This document shows positions 1 to 8,415 of a stretch of DNA of 64,000 nt, piece by piece. The translations under genes were made by a program, and so were the position numbers. Numbering within the stretch: position 1 is the stretch's first letter; each line of letters begins with the position of its first letter. Where the stretch lies: assembly GCF_005886105.2 (NCBI RefSeq), contig NZ_PNCO02000001.1, positions 1,609,001 through 1,673,000 on the forward strand. The letters are read 5' to 3'. This DNA comes from Pseudoalteromonas galatheae (GTDB lineage: Bacteria > Pseudomonadota > Gammaproteobacteria > Enterobacterales > Alteromonadaceae). Below the pieces are notes generated by a model, which was given only the letters and a program-made list of their open reading frames with translations, did not search any database and was not told the origin of the DNA.

Positions 1-1
1 T

Positions 2-532
2 AAGCAGGTAAGCGAGCTGGTTTCGCAACCGATCGATTTCGATAAGGCAATGTCTTCACTACGAGCTTCACCGATACAGCGTGTATGGGATGCGCTTGAA
101 CTAGAAGATCTAGATCAGCGAGCACAATTAATCAGTCAAGTGATGTCTGCGCTTAAAATGATCAAAACCCAGGGTTGTTTGCGTTGTCAGTTTGGGTTGA
201 AGTTACCGATGCCACAAGTGGGTGAAGATACTCAGCTGTTAGGTGCATTTTGGCTGCATCTCATTACCAATATGGTGGCCGATCATCACTGGCAGCCTTG
301 GTGTTTTTATAACTATGGTCAATTGAGCCAGAAAGCCTCGCTGGTGGTGTATTGCAGGCCTATGCCGGCCTCGTATTTTGCGTCAGTTTGGCTTGAGCAC
401 AATAGCTTGTCGACGACTATTAATCTAACGGGGACTTTGCCACAACACCCAGTAACACCACATATGTATGAATTGGCAAAAGCATCAAATATGAGTGTTT
501 TCGATGCGCTAAGAAGTTGGAGTAAGCTATGA
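2..532 (+). CDS. tagF: TagF-like T6SS accessory protein, C-terminal part (5' partial)
   Basis: The reading frame is open from base 2, upstream of the first internal ATG at 50, so the gene begins outside the window and only about 176 C-terminal residues are present. The segment FWLHLITNMVADHHWQPWCF followed by a hydrophobic strand and 'CRPMPASYFASVW' resembles the C-terminal half of the TagF/ImpM family, which modulates T6SS assembly in several bacteria. It overlaps the tssA start by four bases (ATGA), implying translational coupling. In many T6SS loci tagF follows tssM, so the missing tssJKLM genes probably lie just upstream. The family call is by resemblance and position; no catalytic motif is visible. 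Confidence 0.6.
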   Translation, partial: KQVSELVSQPIDFDKAMSSLRASPIQRVWDALELEDLDQRAQLISQVMSALKMIKTQGCLRCQFGLKLPMPQVGEDTQLLGAFWLHLITNMVADHHWQPWCFYNYGQLSQKASLVVYCRPMPASYFASVWLEHNSLSTTINLTGTLPQHPVTPHMYELAKASNMSVFDALRSWSKL

Positions 533-2112
533 GTCAACCACATAAGTATCAGAGCTGGCAGCAGTGGCGTGAAAACTTATTAGCGCCTCTAGGCGGCATG
601 CCATGCGGTGACGATTTAAAATACGAAGAGTCATTTAAATTACTAAAAGCCTCTTCGTCAGGTGTTGCTGAGCCAGACTTCAAAGCTAACTTTATTTTGG
701 CATCAGAGCTGTTAGAAAAACAAACCAAAGATATTCGCATTGCGTCGTATCTAGCGTTGGCCGCGACGAATGAGTTTGGACTTGAAGGTTTGATCCAATC
801 GTTAGATTTGTTTAATCAGCTTTTGCAGCAGTATCAGGCGCAGATCCACCCAGTGAAAGAACGTGCGAGGGCATCGGTTCATACTTGGTTCTTACAACAA
901 CAACAGCGATTACTTGGTGTTGCGACAGCGCATAGCGCGACAATGCCAGAACAATGGCCAGAGTTAAAGCGTGTACTTGAACAATATGCAGCATACTCTG
1001 TTGCGATACTTGATGCAGACTCGGGACCACTTGCTGATTTAAAACACTGGTGTGAGCAAGGTTTGGTATCACAACCTGTGATCGCAAAGCCCACTGTGAT
1101 TGAACAAGAGCCCGTTGAAAAGCAACAGGTGGTCACAGCAGAGCAGCCTCAAGTACAGCAACCTGTAGCGGCAACTTCACAGCCTGCGGCTATTGCCTCC
1201 AAGCCCGTTTCTACGGTTGCTATCGCCGCGGAAGCACCACAGTCAGACTCGGCTTATACCGAGCAAGTTCGTAAATTACTGGCTTACGACAAAGAAAGCC
1301 AAAATTGGATGCGCGCAATTCGTTTGGCACGTGCAGTGAGGTGGGGGGCGCTTGCGTTACCACCACATGATGGTGAGTTAAAAACACGCTTACCTGCGCC
1401 TAGACAAGCGGCATTTGTACCTATCGAAAACGCGCTAGCAGCGCAGAACTTTGTTCAGGCATTAGAAAAAGCAGAAGCCTTATTCATGGAAGGGGCGATG
1501 CATTTTAACCTTAATTTACAAAGGCTGACTATTTCTGCACTTGAGGGGCTTAAACTATTTAAAGAAGCTCTATGGATAGAGTTAGAACTCGCGGCAATCG
1601 CTGATCAATATCCAACACTCTTAAGTCTTAAATATGAAGATGGAAGTGAATTCTGTTCCTCGGCAAATCGTGAACGAATTGGTGAACATAAATTACTAAG
1701 CCAAGGTCAAGATTCAAGCGGCGATGGTAGCCAAAAAATTTGGCTGGACAAATTTAAAGAAGCGCAAGCGCTTGTTGACCAAAACAAGCTTTCGCAAGCA
1801 CTTCAGCTAATGGAAGGCTTCGCACAGGATAAGTTCGATTTTTCGAAACAAAAGTTATATCAAGCGCGTTTATTGATGCGTAGTGAACGCGCGGATCTTG
1901 CCTATCCAATGTTTGAGCAGTTACTTAAAGACATTGAACAGTACCGACTGGATTTATGGCATGAGTCGTTTGCTCTAGAGGTTTGGCGTTATGCTAAGCA
2001 ATGCAATGAAGTAGTATCCCTAGAGCAAGGGGATGAATTTGACCTACGAGCAACCGCGATAAAGCAGAAAATGCTCGTAACCAAAGTAAGCTCAGCGATT
2101 GACTGGGTTTGA
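529..2112 (+). CDS. tssA: T6SS baseplate/sheath-capping protein TssA (ImpA/VasJ type)
   Basis: This 527-aa protein starts at an ATG overlapping the stop of the preceding gene. Residues about 10-125 form an ImpA_N-type domain (G-GDDLKYEESF followed by the 'ERARASVHTWFLQQ' type helices). Residues about 175-235 form a Gln/Pro/Ala-rich linker. The C-terminal half is helical, in the manner of VasJ-type TssA. TssA proteins organise priming and polymerisation of the contractile tail, in contact with baseplate, tube and sheath. The next gene, tssB, starts 58 bp downstream. Length and order (tssA-tssB-tssC) are typical for the family. Confidence 0.9.
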   Translation: MSQPHKYQSWQQWRENLLAPLGGMPCGDDLKYEESFKLLKASSSGVAEPDFKANFILASELLEKQTKDIRIASYLALAATNEFGLEGLIQSLDLFNQLLQQYQAQIHPVKERARASVHTWFLQQQQRLLGVATAHSATMPEQWPELKRVLEQYAAYSVAILDADSGPLADLKHWCEQGLVSQPVIAKPTVIEQEPVEKQQVVTAEQPQVQQPVAATSQPAAIASKPVSTVAIAAEAPQSDSAYTEQVRKLLAYDKESQNWMRAIRLARAVRWGALALPPHDGELKTRLPAPRQAAFVPIENALAAQNFVQALEKAEALFMEGAMHFNLNLQRLTISALEGLKLFKEALWIELELAAIADQYPTLLSLKYEDGSEFCSSANRERIGEHKLLSQGQDSSGDGSQKIWLDKFKEAQALVDQNKLSQALQLMEGFAQDKFDFSKQKLYQARLLMRSERADLAYPMFEQLLKDIEQYRLDLWHESFALEVWRYAKQCNEVVSLEQGDEFDLRATAIKQKMLVTKVSSAIDWV

Positions 2113-2170
2113 TTGTTAACCGCTGGGCTTGTAACGGCAGGCGCAACGACTGATTAAATAAGGAAAGACT

Positions 2171-2689
2171 ATGTCTGATACGTTTCAAAAAGAGATCCCA
2201 AGGGCGCGGATTAATATAGCGCTTGAGCTGGAAACCGAAGGTGCAACGCAAAAGAGCGAACTACCAATGAAAGTTTTGGTGGTTGGTGATTATTCCAACG
2301 GCCAAAACGACAGTGACCTCGCAGAGCGAGAGCGCATTGCTATAAATAAAAATAACTTAGAGCAAGTGCTTAAAGACATGTCACCAAAGGCAAACTTTCA
2401 AGTATCGAACAAAATTGCGGGTGATGGTGAAATTGGTATTAACCTGACGTTTGATGATTTTAAGTCATTCGATCCAGAACAAGTTGCAGCCCAAGTGCCA
2501 GAGCTTAACAAGATGATGTCAATGCGTAACCTATTACGTGATCTGAAATCTAACTTGCTCGATAACTCAACGCTGAGAAAAGAGCTTGAGCGTATTTTGC
2601 AAAATAAACCAGAACTTGATGAGTTAAAAGCACGCCTTAATGAGCTGGCGCCGCTTTTGTCTGAGCAAGAAAAACAACCGCAAGAGTAA
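2171..2689 (+). CDS. tssB: T6SS contractile sheath small subunit TssB (VipA)
   Basis: This 172-aa protein has the classic TssB N-terminus: 'SDTFQKEIPRARINIALE' followed by the hydrophobic strand MKVLVVGDYS and charged 'LAERERIAINKNN'. Two segments near the C-terminus (LRDLKSNLLDNSTLRKELE) form the helices that pack against TssC. TssB and TssC form the heterodimer that polymerises into the contractile sheath, which is recycled by ClpV. A good ribosome site (AAGGAAAG) lies just upstream, and tssC starts 12 bp after the stop. Length is normal. Confidence 0.97.
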   Translation: MSDTFQKEIPRARINIALELETEGATQKSELPMKVLVVGDYSNGQNDSDLAERERIAINKNNLEQVLKDMSPKANFQVSNKIAGDGEIGINLTFDDFKSFDPEQVAAQVPELNKMMSMRNLLRDLKSNLLDNSTLRKELERILQNKPELDELKARLNELAPLLSEQEKQPQE

Positions 2690-2701
2690 GGACACGAACC
2701 G

Positions 2702-4228
2702 ATGAATATGCAAGAAACGTTAAACGTTGAAGCGCGCAAAGAAGAGACGTTGACAGCTTCAGCTTATGAAACAATTTGTAATCTTGTGTCTATTGAGCCG
2801 GTTTCAAGCGAAATCAGCATAGATAACTTCCGTGATGCTAATAACCTTGCGGAAACCGACACCAATGAGCGCTTAACTGCTGCTATCAATGTCTTTTTAG
2901 ATATGGCCACTAATGACAGCAAAGAAGTGTCGCGTATCGACAAGTTATTACTTGATGACTACATCGCCAAAGTTGACAAAATTATTTCTGAACAGCTGGA
3001 CGAAATTTTACATCATCCGCAGTTTCAAAAAGTAGAATCGGCGTGGCGTTCATTGCGTTATTTGGTAAATCGTTGTCCAAATAACTCAAACGTAAAGCTT
3101 GAGCTACTTGATGTTGATAAAGAAACGCTACGTGATGACTTCGAAGAAGCACCAGATACCACGCAATCTGCGCTCTATAAGCAAGTATATACGGCTGAGT
3201 ATGACACACCAGGTGGCGAGCCAATTTCGACTATGGTGTCAAACTTTGAATTTGATTGTTCAGCGCCGGATGTGTCGTTATTGCAAGAAATTTCAAGGGT
3301 ATCTGCGGCAGCACATTGTCCTTTCTTAGGTAGTGTTGGTGCTAAATTCTTCCTAAAAGACTCGCTTGAAGAAGTGTCAAAAATTCAGGATTTAGGCTCT
3401 TATATGGAGCGTGCTGAGTTTTTACGTTGGAAGAACTTCCGTGAATCAGAAGATGCACGTTACATTGGCTTAGCATTTCCGCGCTTCTTGCTGCGCTTAC
3501 CATACGGCGACTTAAACCCAATTCGCCACTTTAACTATCAAGAAGACGTTAGCAGCGAGCATCACGAACGTTATCTATGGGGTAACGCGACATTTGCGTT
3601 CGCGGCAAATATCGTCCGTAGCTTCCACCAAAATGGTTGGGCGGTAAATATTCGTGGTCCACAGTCTGGCGGTCGCGTTGAAAATCTACCTCTGCATTCT
3701 TTTGAGGCTGGTCGTGGTCAAGAAACTAAGATCCCAACGGAAGTGCTGATCTCTGAAACTAAAGAGCTTGAGTTTGCAAACCAAGGGTTTATCCCTCTGA
3801 GCTATTACAAAAACAGTGACTTTGCGTGTTTCTTCTCTGCAAACAGTGCGCAAAAGCCACAAATTTTTGAGACGCCGGAAGCCACCTCTAACTCGCGGAT
3901 CAATGCAAGATTACCTTACATCTATTTGGTATCGCGTATTGCACACTATATGAAGGTGATCCAGCGTGAAAATATCGGCTCCAGCAAACCTCGTCATGAG
4001 CTAGAACAGCAACTTAATGATTGGTTAGGTGCATTAGTTACTAAGATGAATAATCCAGACGAGTCTCTAATTGCTACGCACCCGTTAAAGGATGCCAACG
4101 TGACGGTTTCGGAGATCCCAGGTAACCCAGGTTATTACCGTGTGAATACGTATGTGGTTCCACACTTCCAAGTAGAAGGTATCGACGTACGCCTCGCACT
4201 CGTTGGGCAAATGCCTGGCGAAAAATGA
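2702..4228 (+). CDS. tssC: T6SS contractile sheath large subunit TssC (VipB)
   Basis: This 508-aa protein is recognised by EVQKV-type segments such as 'HHPQFQKVESAWRSLRYLV', by 'AAHCPFLGSVGAKFF', by 'FPRFLLRLPYGDLNPI' and by the C-terminal 'YVVPHFQVEGIDVRLALV'. It is the main sheath subunit and pairs with the adjacent TssB. Two ATG codons (2702 and 2708) are possible starts; the first is kept. The sequence shows no truncation. A hairpin about 30 bp downstream and two genes of unknown function separate it from hcp. Confidence 0.97.
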   Translation: MNMQETLNVEARKEETLTASAYETICNLVSIEPVSSEISIDNFRDANNLAETDTNERLTAAINVFLDMATNDSKEVSRIDKLLLDDYIAKVDKIISEQLDEILHHPQFQKVESAWRSLRYLVNRCPNNSNVKLELLDVDKETLRDDFEEAPDTTQSALYKQVYTAEYDTPGGEPISTMVSNFEFDCSAPDVSLLQEISRVSAAAHCPFLGSVGAKFFLKDSLEEVSKIQDLGSYMERAEFLRWKNFRESEDARYIGLAFPRFLLRLPYGDLNPIRHFNYQEDVSSEHHERYLWGNATFAFAANIVRSFHQNGWAVNIRGPQSGGRVENLPLHSFEAGRGQETKIPTEVLISETKELEFANQGFIPLSYYKNSDFACFFSANSAQKPQIFETPEATSNSRINARLPYIYLVSRIAHYMKVIQRENIGSSKPRHELEQQLNDWLGALVTKMNNPDESLIATHPLKDANVTVSEIPGNPGYYRVNTYVVPHFQVEGIDVRLALVGQMPGEK

Positions 4229-4260
4229 AGGCCACCTGAAGAACCTATGAAGCGTATATA

Positions 4261-4284
4261 GGGCAGTGAAAGCTGCCCATTATT
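4261..4284 (+). terminator. Hairpin after tssC, possible weak terminator
   Basis: GGGCAG and CTGCCC form a 6-bp stem around a 6-nt loop, followed by ATTATT rather than a true T-run. It lies 33 bp after the tssC stop. It could be an mRNA stabiliser or a leaky terminator. Confidence 0.35.
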
Positions 4285-4476
4285 AAGAATGAAGCCTTAA
4301 TATAATGAGGTTTAGAAATAGCGGTTTGGACTTTTGAGATGTCAGCTGAGCTTGCGTTCAAAAGTAAGAAAAGAAAAAATTTTAAACCGTGTTAGATTGA
4401 TAAGTTCAACGATTGAAAATTGGTTACTGGTAAAAAATAAAACTTAATATGATTGCTGGTATTAAATGGTGTGTTT

Positions 4477-4872
4477 ATGAATATAAAAGCGAGCCATTTT
4501 ATTTGGAAGGTTATATTTTTAGTGCAGCTTTCCTTAACACTATTTTCAATATACGAGAATCAATTTTTAATCTTGTCTGAGGTTAGGGTTACACTTGTAG
4601 AAGTTGTCGTTCTTATTACTGATGGATTAGTGTTGGTGGCAAACTTACTGTTGATTTTACAAATGCGTATGTTAAGCCAAAGAACATGGTGTTTGATAGT
4701 TTTGATATGGTGGTTTGTAAATATTTACAGTTTACTAAATGAATTTTACTTAGGCGGTTATACTTCGTCTGAAATGTTGTTTTTTGGAAATGTAATCTGG
4801 TTTTTAATTTTATTTTCTTTGCCTGTAATTAAGTACGGAAGCTTTATAGGAGAACCCATTAAAGCTGAGTAA
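4477..4872 (+). CDS. Small four-helix membrane protein of unknown function
   Basis: I do not recognise this 131-aa protein. It has four hydrophobic stretches: 'FIWKVIFLVQLSLTLFSIY', 'VVVLITDGLVLVANLLLIL', 'WCLIVLIWWFVNIYSLL' and 'NVIWFLILFSLPVIKYG'. It is therefore predicted to be an inner-membrane protein. The ATG at 4477 is chosen, although an in-frame TTG at 4453 would add eight residues; neither has a strong ribosome site. The DNA is visibly more AT-rich than the flanking tss genes. It lies between tssC and hcp, where no conserved T6SS core gene is expected, so it looks like an accessory insertion. Function is unknown. Confidence 0.55.
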   Translation: MNIKASHFIWKVIFLVQLSLTLFSIYENQFLILSEVRVTLVEVVVLITDGLVLVANLLLILQMRMLSQRTWCLIVLIWWFVNIYSLLNEFYLGGYTSSEMLFFGNVIWFLILFSLPVIKYGSFIGEPIKAE

Positions 4873-5053
4873 AGTTAAAGCGATTTATACTTCCATGATG
4901 CACTTTAGTGCATGCGTTAAACTGTGGAATTGACGTGCGTCTTAAGATATTTGGTCAAAAGCCAAGTATAAATAAAAGCCACTGATAAAAACGAATAAAC
5001 GTATCTAAGGCTTAGATAGCCCTATAAAAAAAGCGATAAGGCAATGGATTGTC

Positions 5054-5560
5054 ATGTTTAAACGAAAAATATATAGCTGGTTAATGGTGTTAAGTACAGT
5101 TTTAGTGACTAACTTTGCTTATAGTCAAGGGCTGACACCTGAGCTCTTTTTCGCAAAAAAGAAATTACAAGAAGCAACTATCTCTTACACCGCAGAGATG
5201 GAAACGTGTTTTGAGCATACTCCACGCGTTCGTCCAAGCGAGTTAAAGATAGACAAACTTGAAACAGAATTAGTTGTAGATGCAGTATATTATTTGCATT
5301 ACTTTGCGCTTAACCATTGTATGAAAGACGAATATATTCGTTTCTTAAGTGCAGTTAACTACTACAACTCTTTGGTTAATCGTAATGAATGGTTAGAGGT
5401 TGATAGCTTTGTTATTTCCGCTTTGGAGGAAGAAGTACGTGGAGAATTCGAATTTAAACAGTTACCCGAAGCGGTTCAGCAGCACTTTTTGCAGCTGGAT
5501 ATACTAAAAACGCCATTTGATGCGGCGACGTTAGTGATGGAATTACGTGGTGACTTATAA
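5054..5560 (+). CDS. Exported protein of unknown function (signal peptide)
   Basis: This 168-aa protein starts with a typical Sec signal peptide (MFKRK, a hydrophobic core 'SWLMVLSTVLVTNFAYS', probable cleavage after AYS). The mature part is helical and acidic, with cysteines at 'METCFEH' and 'LNHCMKD' that could form a periplasmic disulfide. I do not recognise a domain. It sits between tssC and hcp next to an orphan membrane-protein gene. A T6SS-related role such as immunity or envelope assembly is only a guess from position. No T6SS core family matches it. Confidence 0.6.
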   Translation: MFKRKIYSWLMVLSTVLVTNFAYSQGLTPELFFAKKKLQEATISYTAEMETCFEHTPRVRPSELKIDKLETELVVDAVYYLHYFALNHCMKDEYIRFLSAVNYYNSLVNRNEWLEVDSFVISALEEEVRGEFEFKQLPEAVQQHFLQLDILKTPFDAATLVMELRGDL

Positions 5561-5578
5561 CATGTAGTGAAAGATTGC

Positions 5579-5675
5579 CCCAAGTTGGCTGCCACCAACT
5601 TGGGACATGTTCCCAAATTGGCATAAAGCGTGGCGCTTTGTTTGGGGATCAAACGTGAAAAACACGCGTTTGATC
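5579..5675 (+). promoter_or_regulatory. Run of three hairpins in the hcp upstream region
   Basis: Three inverted repeats follow one another: a perfect 10-bp stem CCCAAGTTGG/CCAACTTGGG (5579-5604), AAAGCG/CGCTTT (5625-5639) and GATCAAACG/CGTTTGATC (5647-5675). They fill most of the 165-bp gap before hcp. They may terminate transcription from the preceding gene, or form a structured hcp leader. None is followed by a strong T-run. Confidence 0.5.
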
Positions 5676-5725
5676 AATGCCTTTAATAATTAGGAAACAT
5701 CTTATCTTAAAAGGAGAAATTAAAA

Positions 5726-6211
5726 ATGGCAATTCCAGCGTATATGTGGTTAAAGGACGACCAAGGTAACGACGTTAAAGGTTCAGTAACTGTAGCTGAG
5801 CGTGAAGGTTCAATTGAGATTTTGCATTTCGATCACGAATTGCGTATCCCAACTGATAACGACACGGGCGAGCTAACAGGTACTCGTAAGCACGAGCCTT
5901 TTGTTATCACAAAAGCTGTGGATGCTGCTACTCCGTACATGTACAAAGCGTGTTCAAACGGTCAAACATTAAAGCAACTTGAGCTTAAATGGTACCGTAT
6001 TGATGACACGGGTACTGAGCGTGAGTACTTCCGCCATACGCTTGAAGACGTGAAAATCACTTCAATCACGCCAACAATGCACAACGTTAAAGATTTGGAT
6101 AAAGAGCGTTATCCTCACCTTGAAACAGTGCACATGCGCTACAAGCGCATCACTTGGACGTACCTAGACGGTAACATTGAGTTCTCTGACTCATGGACTG
6201 AAGGTCGTTAA
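5726..6211 (+). CDS. hcp: Hcp, T6SS inner-tube protein (TssD)
   Basis: This 161-aa protein has Hcp-family features: 'MAIPAYMWLKDDQGNDVKGS' at the start, 'KHEPFVITKAVDAATPYMYK', and 'YKRITWTYLDGNIEFSDSW' at the end. Hcp hexamers stack into the tube that is propelled by the TssBC sheath and carries effectors. A strong ribosome site (AAAGGAG) precedes the ATG. The gene is flanked by structured DNA upstream and an intrinsic terminator downstream, so it can be expressed as its own high-level transcript. Length is normal for the Hcp1 type. Confidence 0.97.
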   Translation: MAIPAYMWLKDDQGNDVKGSVTVAEREGSIEILHFDHELRIPTDNDTGELTGTRKHEPFVITKAVDAATPYMYKACSNGQTLKQLELKWYRIDDTGTEREYFRHTLEDVKITSITPTMHNVKDLDKERYPHLETVHMRYKRITWTYLDGNIEFSDSWTEGR

Positions 6212-6222
6212 TTTCGAGTGTT

Positions 6223-6244
6223 GGAGGCCTGTTGGCCTCCTTTT
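6223..6244 (+). terminator. Intrinsic terminator after hcp
   Basis: GGAGGCC, a TGTT loop and GGCCTCC form a perfect 7-bp stem followed by TTTT, starting 12 bp after the hcp stop. It probably limits read-through into tssE and explains why Hcp can be made in excess. Confidence 0.85.
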
Positions 6245-6289
6245 CAAGCTTATACTAGTTCGTGCAATGAATAGAGAGCGTATTTTTCT

Positions 6290-6691
6290 ATGGCCTTATT
6301 TGATTTGCTAGCTCAGCCATCACGCCAAGCCTATAGTGATAACAATTTATCACATCTAAGCGACAGCGTATGTAAACACCTAACGCAACTATTGAATGCG
6401 CGTAGGGGAGTGCTTGAGCATTTAGGCGATTATGGTTTACCGGATGTGGAAGATCTATATGAAGGGCTACCTTATTCGCAGCAAACACTTGCCAATGAAG
6501 TAAAAAGAACCATAGAAAAGTACGAACCAAGAATTACCAACCTCATCGTTCGACCCATCGACATAAAAGAGGAAAACTGTGTGATTCGATTTGAGATAAG
6601 AGCGCAATTAAAAACCGGCGAGATAATCAGATTGAATACTAAGTTTGCGTCAGGTGGTAAAGCAAACGTCAATGCAGGAGGAGCAGACTAA
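6290..6691 (+). CDS. tssE: T6SS baseplate protein TssE (gp25-like)
   Basis: This 133-aa protein has the gp25-like signature: 'LLNARRGVLEHLGDYGLPDV', then the 'EPRITNLIVRPIDI' strand region. TssE is a homologue of phage T4 gp25 and forms part of the baseplate wedge with TssF, TssG and TssK. Its stop codon overlaps the tssF start by one base. It is the first gene of the tssEFGH-vgrG run downstream of the hcp terminator. Length is normal. Confidence 0.95.
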   Translation: MALFDLLAQPSRQAYSDNNLSHLSDSVCKHLTQLLNARRGVLEHLGDYGLPDVEDLYEGLPYSQQTLANEVKRTIEKYEPRITNLIVRPIDIKEENCVIRFEIRAQLKTGEIIRLNTKFASGGKANVNAGGAD

Positions 6692-8415
6692 TGGATATGC
6701 AGCAATATTTTGATGCGCAAATGAGGCTGTTAACACAAGCAGGTAAACAATTTGCTCAGCAGTATCCTGAACATGCCGGTTTTTTAAATATTGACGCATT
6801 AAAGGATAGAGATCCTCATGTTGAGCGCTTGCTCGAAGGAGTCGCTTATTTAACGGCATTTACGCAAAAACGATTGGACGAGACGCTACCTGAAGTGTCT
6901 GAGCAAGTACTCAGACAGATTTGCCCAATATTATTAAACTACTATCCGTCTACGACGGTGCTAGAGTTTGCGCCAAAACTCACCATGCAAGGGTTGGTGA
7001 GTGTGCCAAAAGGCGCGAAAATCTCTTCCCATAAAAGTGACAACGCTCCTGTGGCTTGTCACTTTACTACCACCGCAGAAACGAAAGTGCTGCCGTTTGA
7101 GATCTATTCTGTGGACTATCATGAGATCCACACTGGTGCGACGTTAAACTTGCACCTCAAGCGGTTAGGCCAAGGCAGTTTAGATGATTACGATCTCTCT
7201 AAATTGCGGGTGTATTTACGTGGTGACACGCCGCTTTGTGCCAGCCTTTATCAAATGATGAAGAACCCAAACGCAGCGATAGAGGTTGAGACTGGAAGGT
7301 TGGGAAGTACGACGCAATATACCTTGAACAAGTCAAAAATAGATGCAGCTTTTCATAAAGACAGCACCGGAATGCTGCCGAACAGCGAACAGAGTCATCC
7401 CGCTTATGCCTTGCTACTTGATTACTTTAACTCTCGTGAAAAGTTCTATTTTGTTGAACTAACGGGACTGGATACGCTAAATATTGATCCAGACACTAAT
7501 ACTATCAGCATCAAAATAGCCAGTGATATTAAATTACCGCCCGGTAACAAAGTAAACGCAGATAATATTCTGCTTAATTGTGTACCCGCGGTAAATATCT
7601 ATCCGGTAGATGCCGAGCCTATCCGAGTCAGTGAAAACCAAACCGAATACCAACTACATCCAGTGCAAAATAAGCTTGGAGAGAGCTTTTGTTATAGCGT
7701 TAAGTCGGTACAAGGCGCAAGCAGTAGCACTGGGGAAGCCATCGACTTTGTTTCTCGATATAGCACGGTATATGAAGATAACGCCCATTTGTATTCACTG
7801 ATAAGCCGCGATATTGGCGGGGTATCGCCACAGACGTACATTCAGCTTTCAATGCAAGAAGTGGGTGATATTACTACTTTATCGACTGAGCTGTTGGCAC
7901 ATAACGCGGCGTGGCCAAGGCAAACACTGCAAGAGGGTGATATCAATGCACAAAGCGCTGATGTACCGTCGGTACTTAGCGTTAAAAATGTCGTAAGACC
8001 GAGCAAGTTGCTTAATTCTCCTGATCAGGCTTTACATTGGCAGCTCATTAGCTTGTTGAATATGCGTTTCTCTCAACTTGCGGAACCAACCCAGCTGAAA
8101 AAGCTATTGGCGCTGTTTGATTGGTCGGAGCGATCTGAAAATCGAAATCGTATCGAGAGCATCCAAGGCGCTGAGTCTAAACCTATCTCATTGCTACAAA
8201 AGGGCGTGTTTGTTAAAGGAATAGAGATACATTTAACCCTAAACGAAAAGAGCTTTGTTTGTACAGCCGACGCTTACCATTTTTGCGATGTGTTGCATCA
8301 GTTCTTTAAACTATATGCACCAATCAACGAGTGCTTAAAAACCCGAGTAACGCTGCTGCCAAGTTACCACGAGTGGGAGTGGGATGTGACTGCAGGCGAT
8401 AGTTATCAGGTGTAA
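6691..8415 (+). CDS. tssF: T6SS baseplate protein TssF (VasA/ImpG)
   Basis: This 574-aa protein shows TssF hallmarks: an N-terminal 'YFDAQMRLLTQAGKQFAQQY', then 'DPHVERLLEGVAYLTAFTQ', the conserved 'LRQICPILLNYYPSTTVLEF', and 'SRDIGGVSPQTYIQLSM' in the C-terminal half. TssF is the main wedge subunit of the T6SS baseplate. The gene starts inside the tssE stop codon and abuts tssG with no spacer, consistent with coupled translation. Length is slightly shorter than the commonest 580-620 aa but no domain is obviously missing. Confidence 0.96.
   Translation: MDMQQYFDAQMRLLTQAGKQFAQQYPEHAGFLNIDALKDRDPHVERLLEGVAYLTAFTQKRLDETLPEVSEQVLRQICPILLNYYPSTTVLEFAPKLTMQGLVSVPKGAKISSHKSDNAPVACHFTTTAETKVLPFEIYSVDYHEIHTGATLNLHLKRLGQGSLDDYDLSKLRVYLRGDTPLCASLYQMMKNPNAAIEVETGRLGSTTQYTLNKSKIDAAFHKDSTGMLPNSEQSHPAYALLLDYFNSREKFYFVELTGLDTLNIDPDTNTISIKIASDIKLPPGNKVNADNILLNCVPAVNIYPVDAEPIRVSENQTEYQLHPVQNKLGESFCYSVKSVQGASSSTGEAIDFVSRYSTVYEDNAHLYSLISRDIGGVSPQTYIQLSMQEVGDITTLSTELLAHNAAWPRQTLQEGDINAQSADVPSVLSVKNVVRPSKLLNSPDQALHWQLISLLNMRFSQLAEPTQLKKLLALFDWSERSENRNRIESIQGAESKPISLLQKGVFVKGIEIHLTLNEKSFVCTADAYHFCDVLHQFFKLYAPINECLKTRVTLLPSYHEWEWDVTAGDSYQV

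Noticed and set aside
5610-5645. Possible sigma-54 promoter (GG-N10-GC type) upstream of hcp
   Set aside because: The GG/GC spacing is off by one (GG-N10-GG) and the flanks do not fit TGGCAC-N5-TTGCW.
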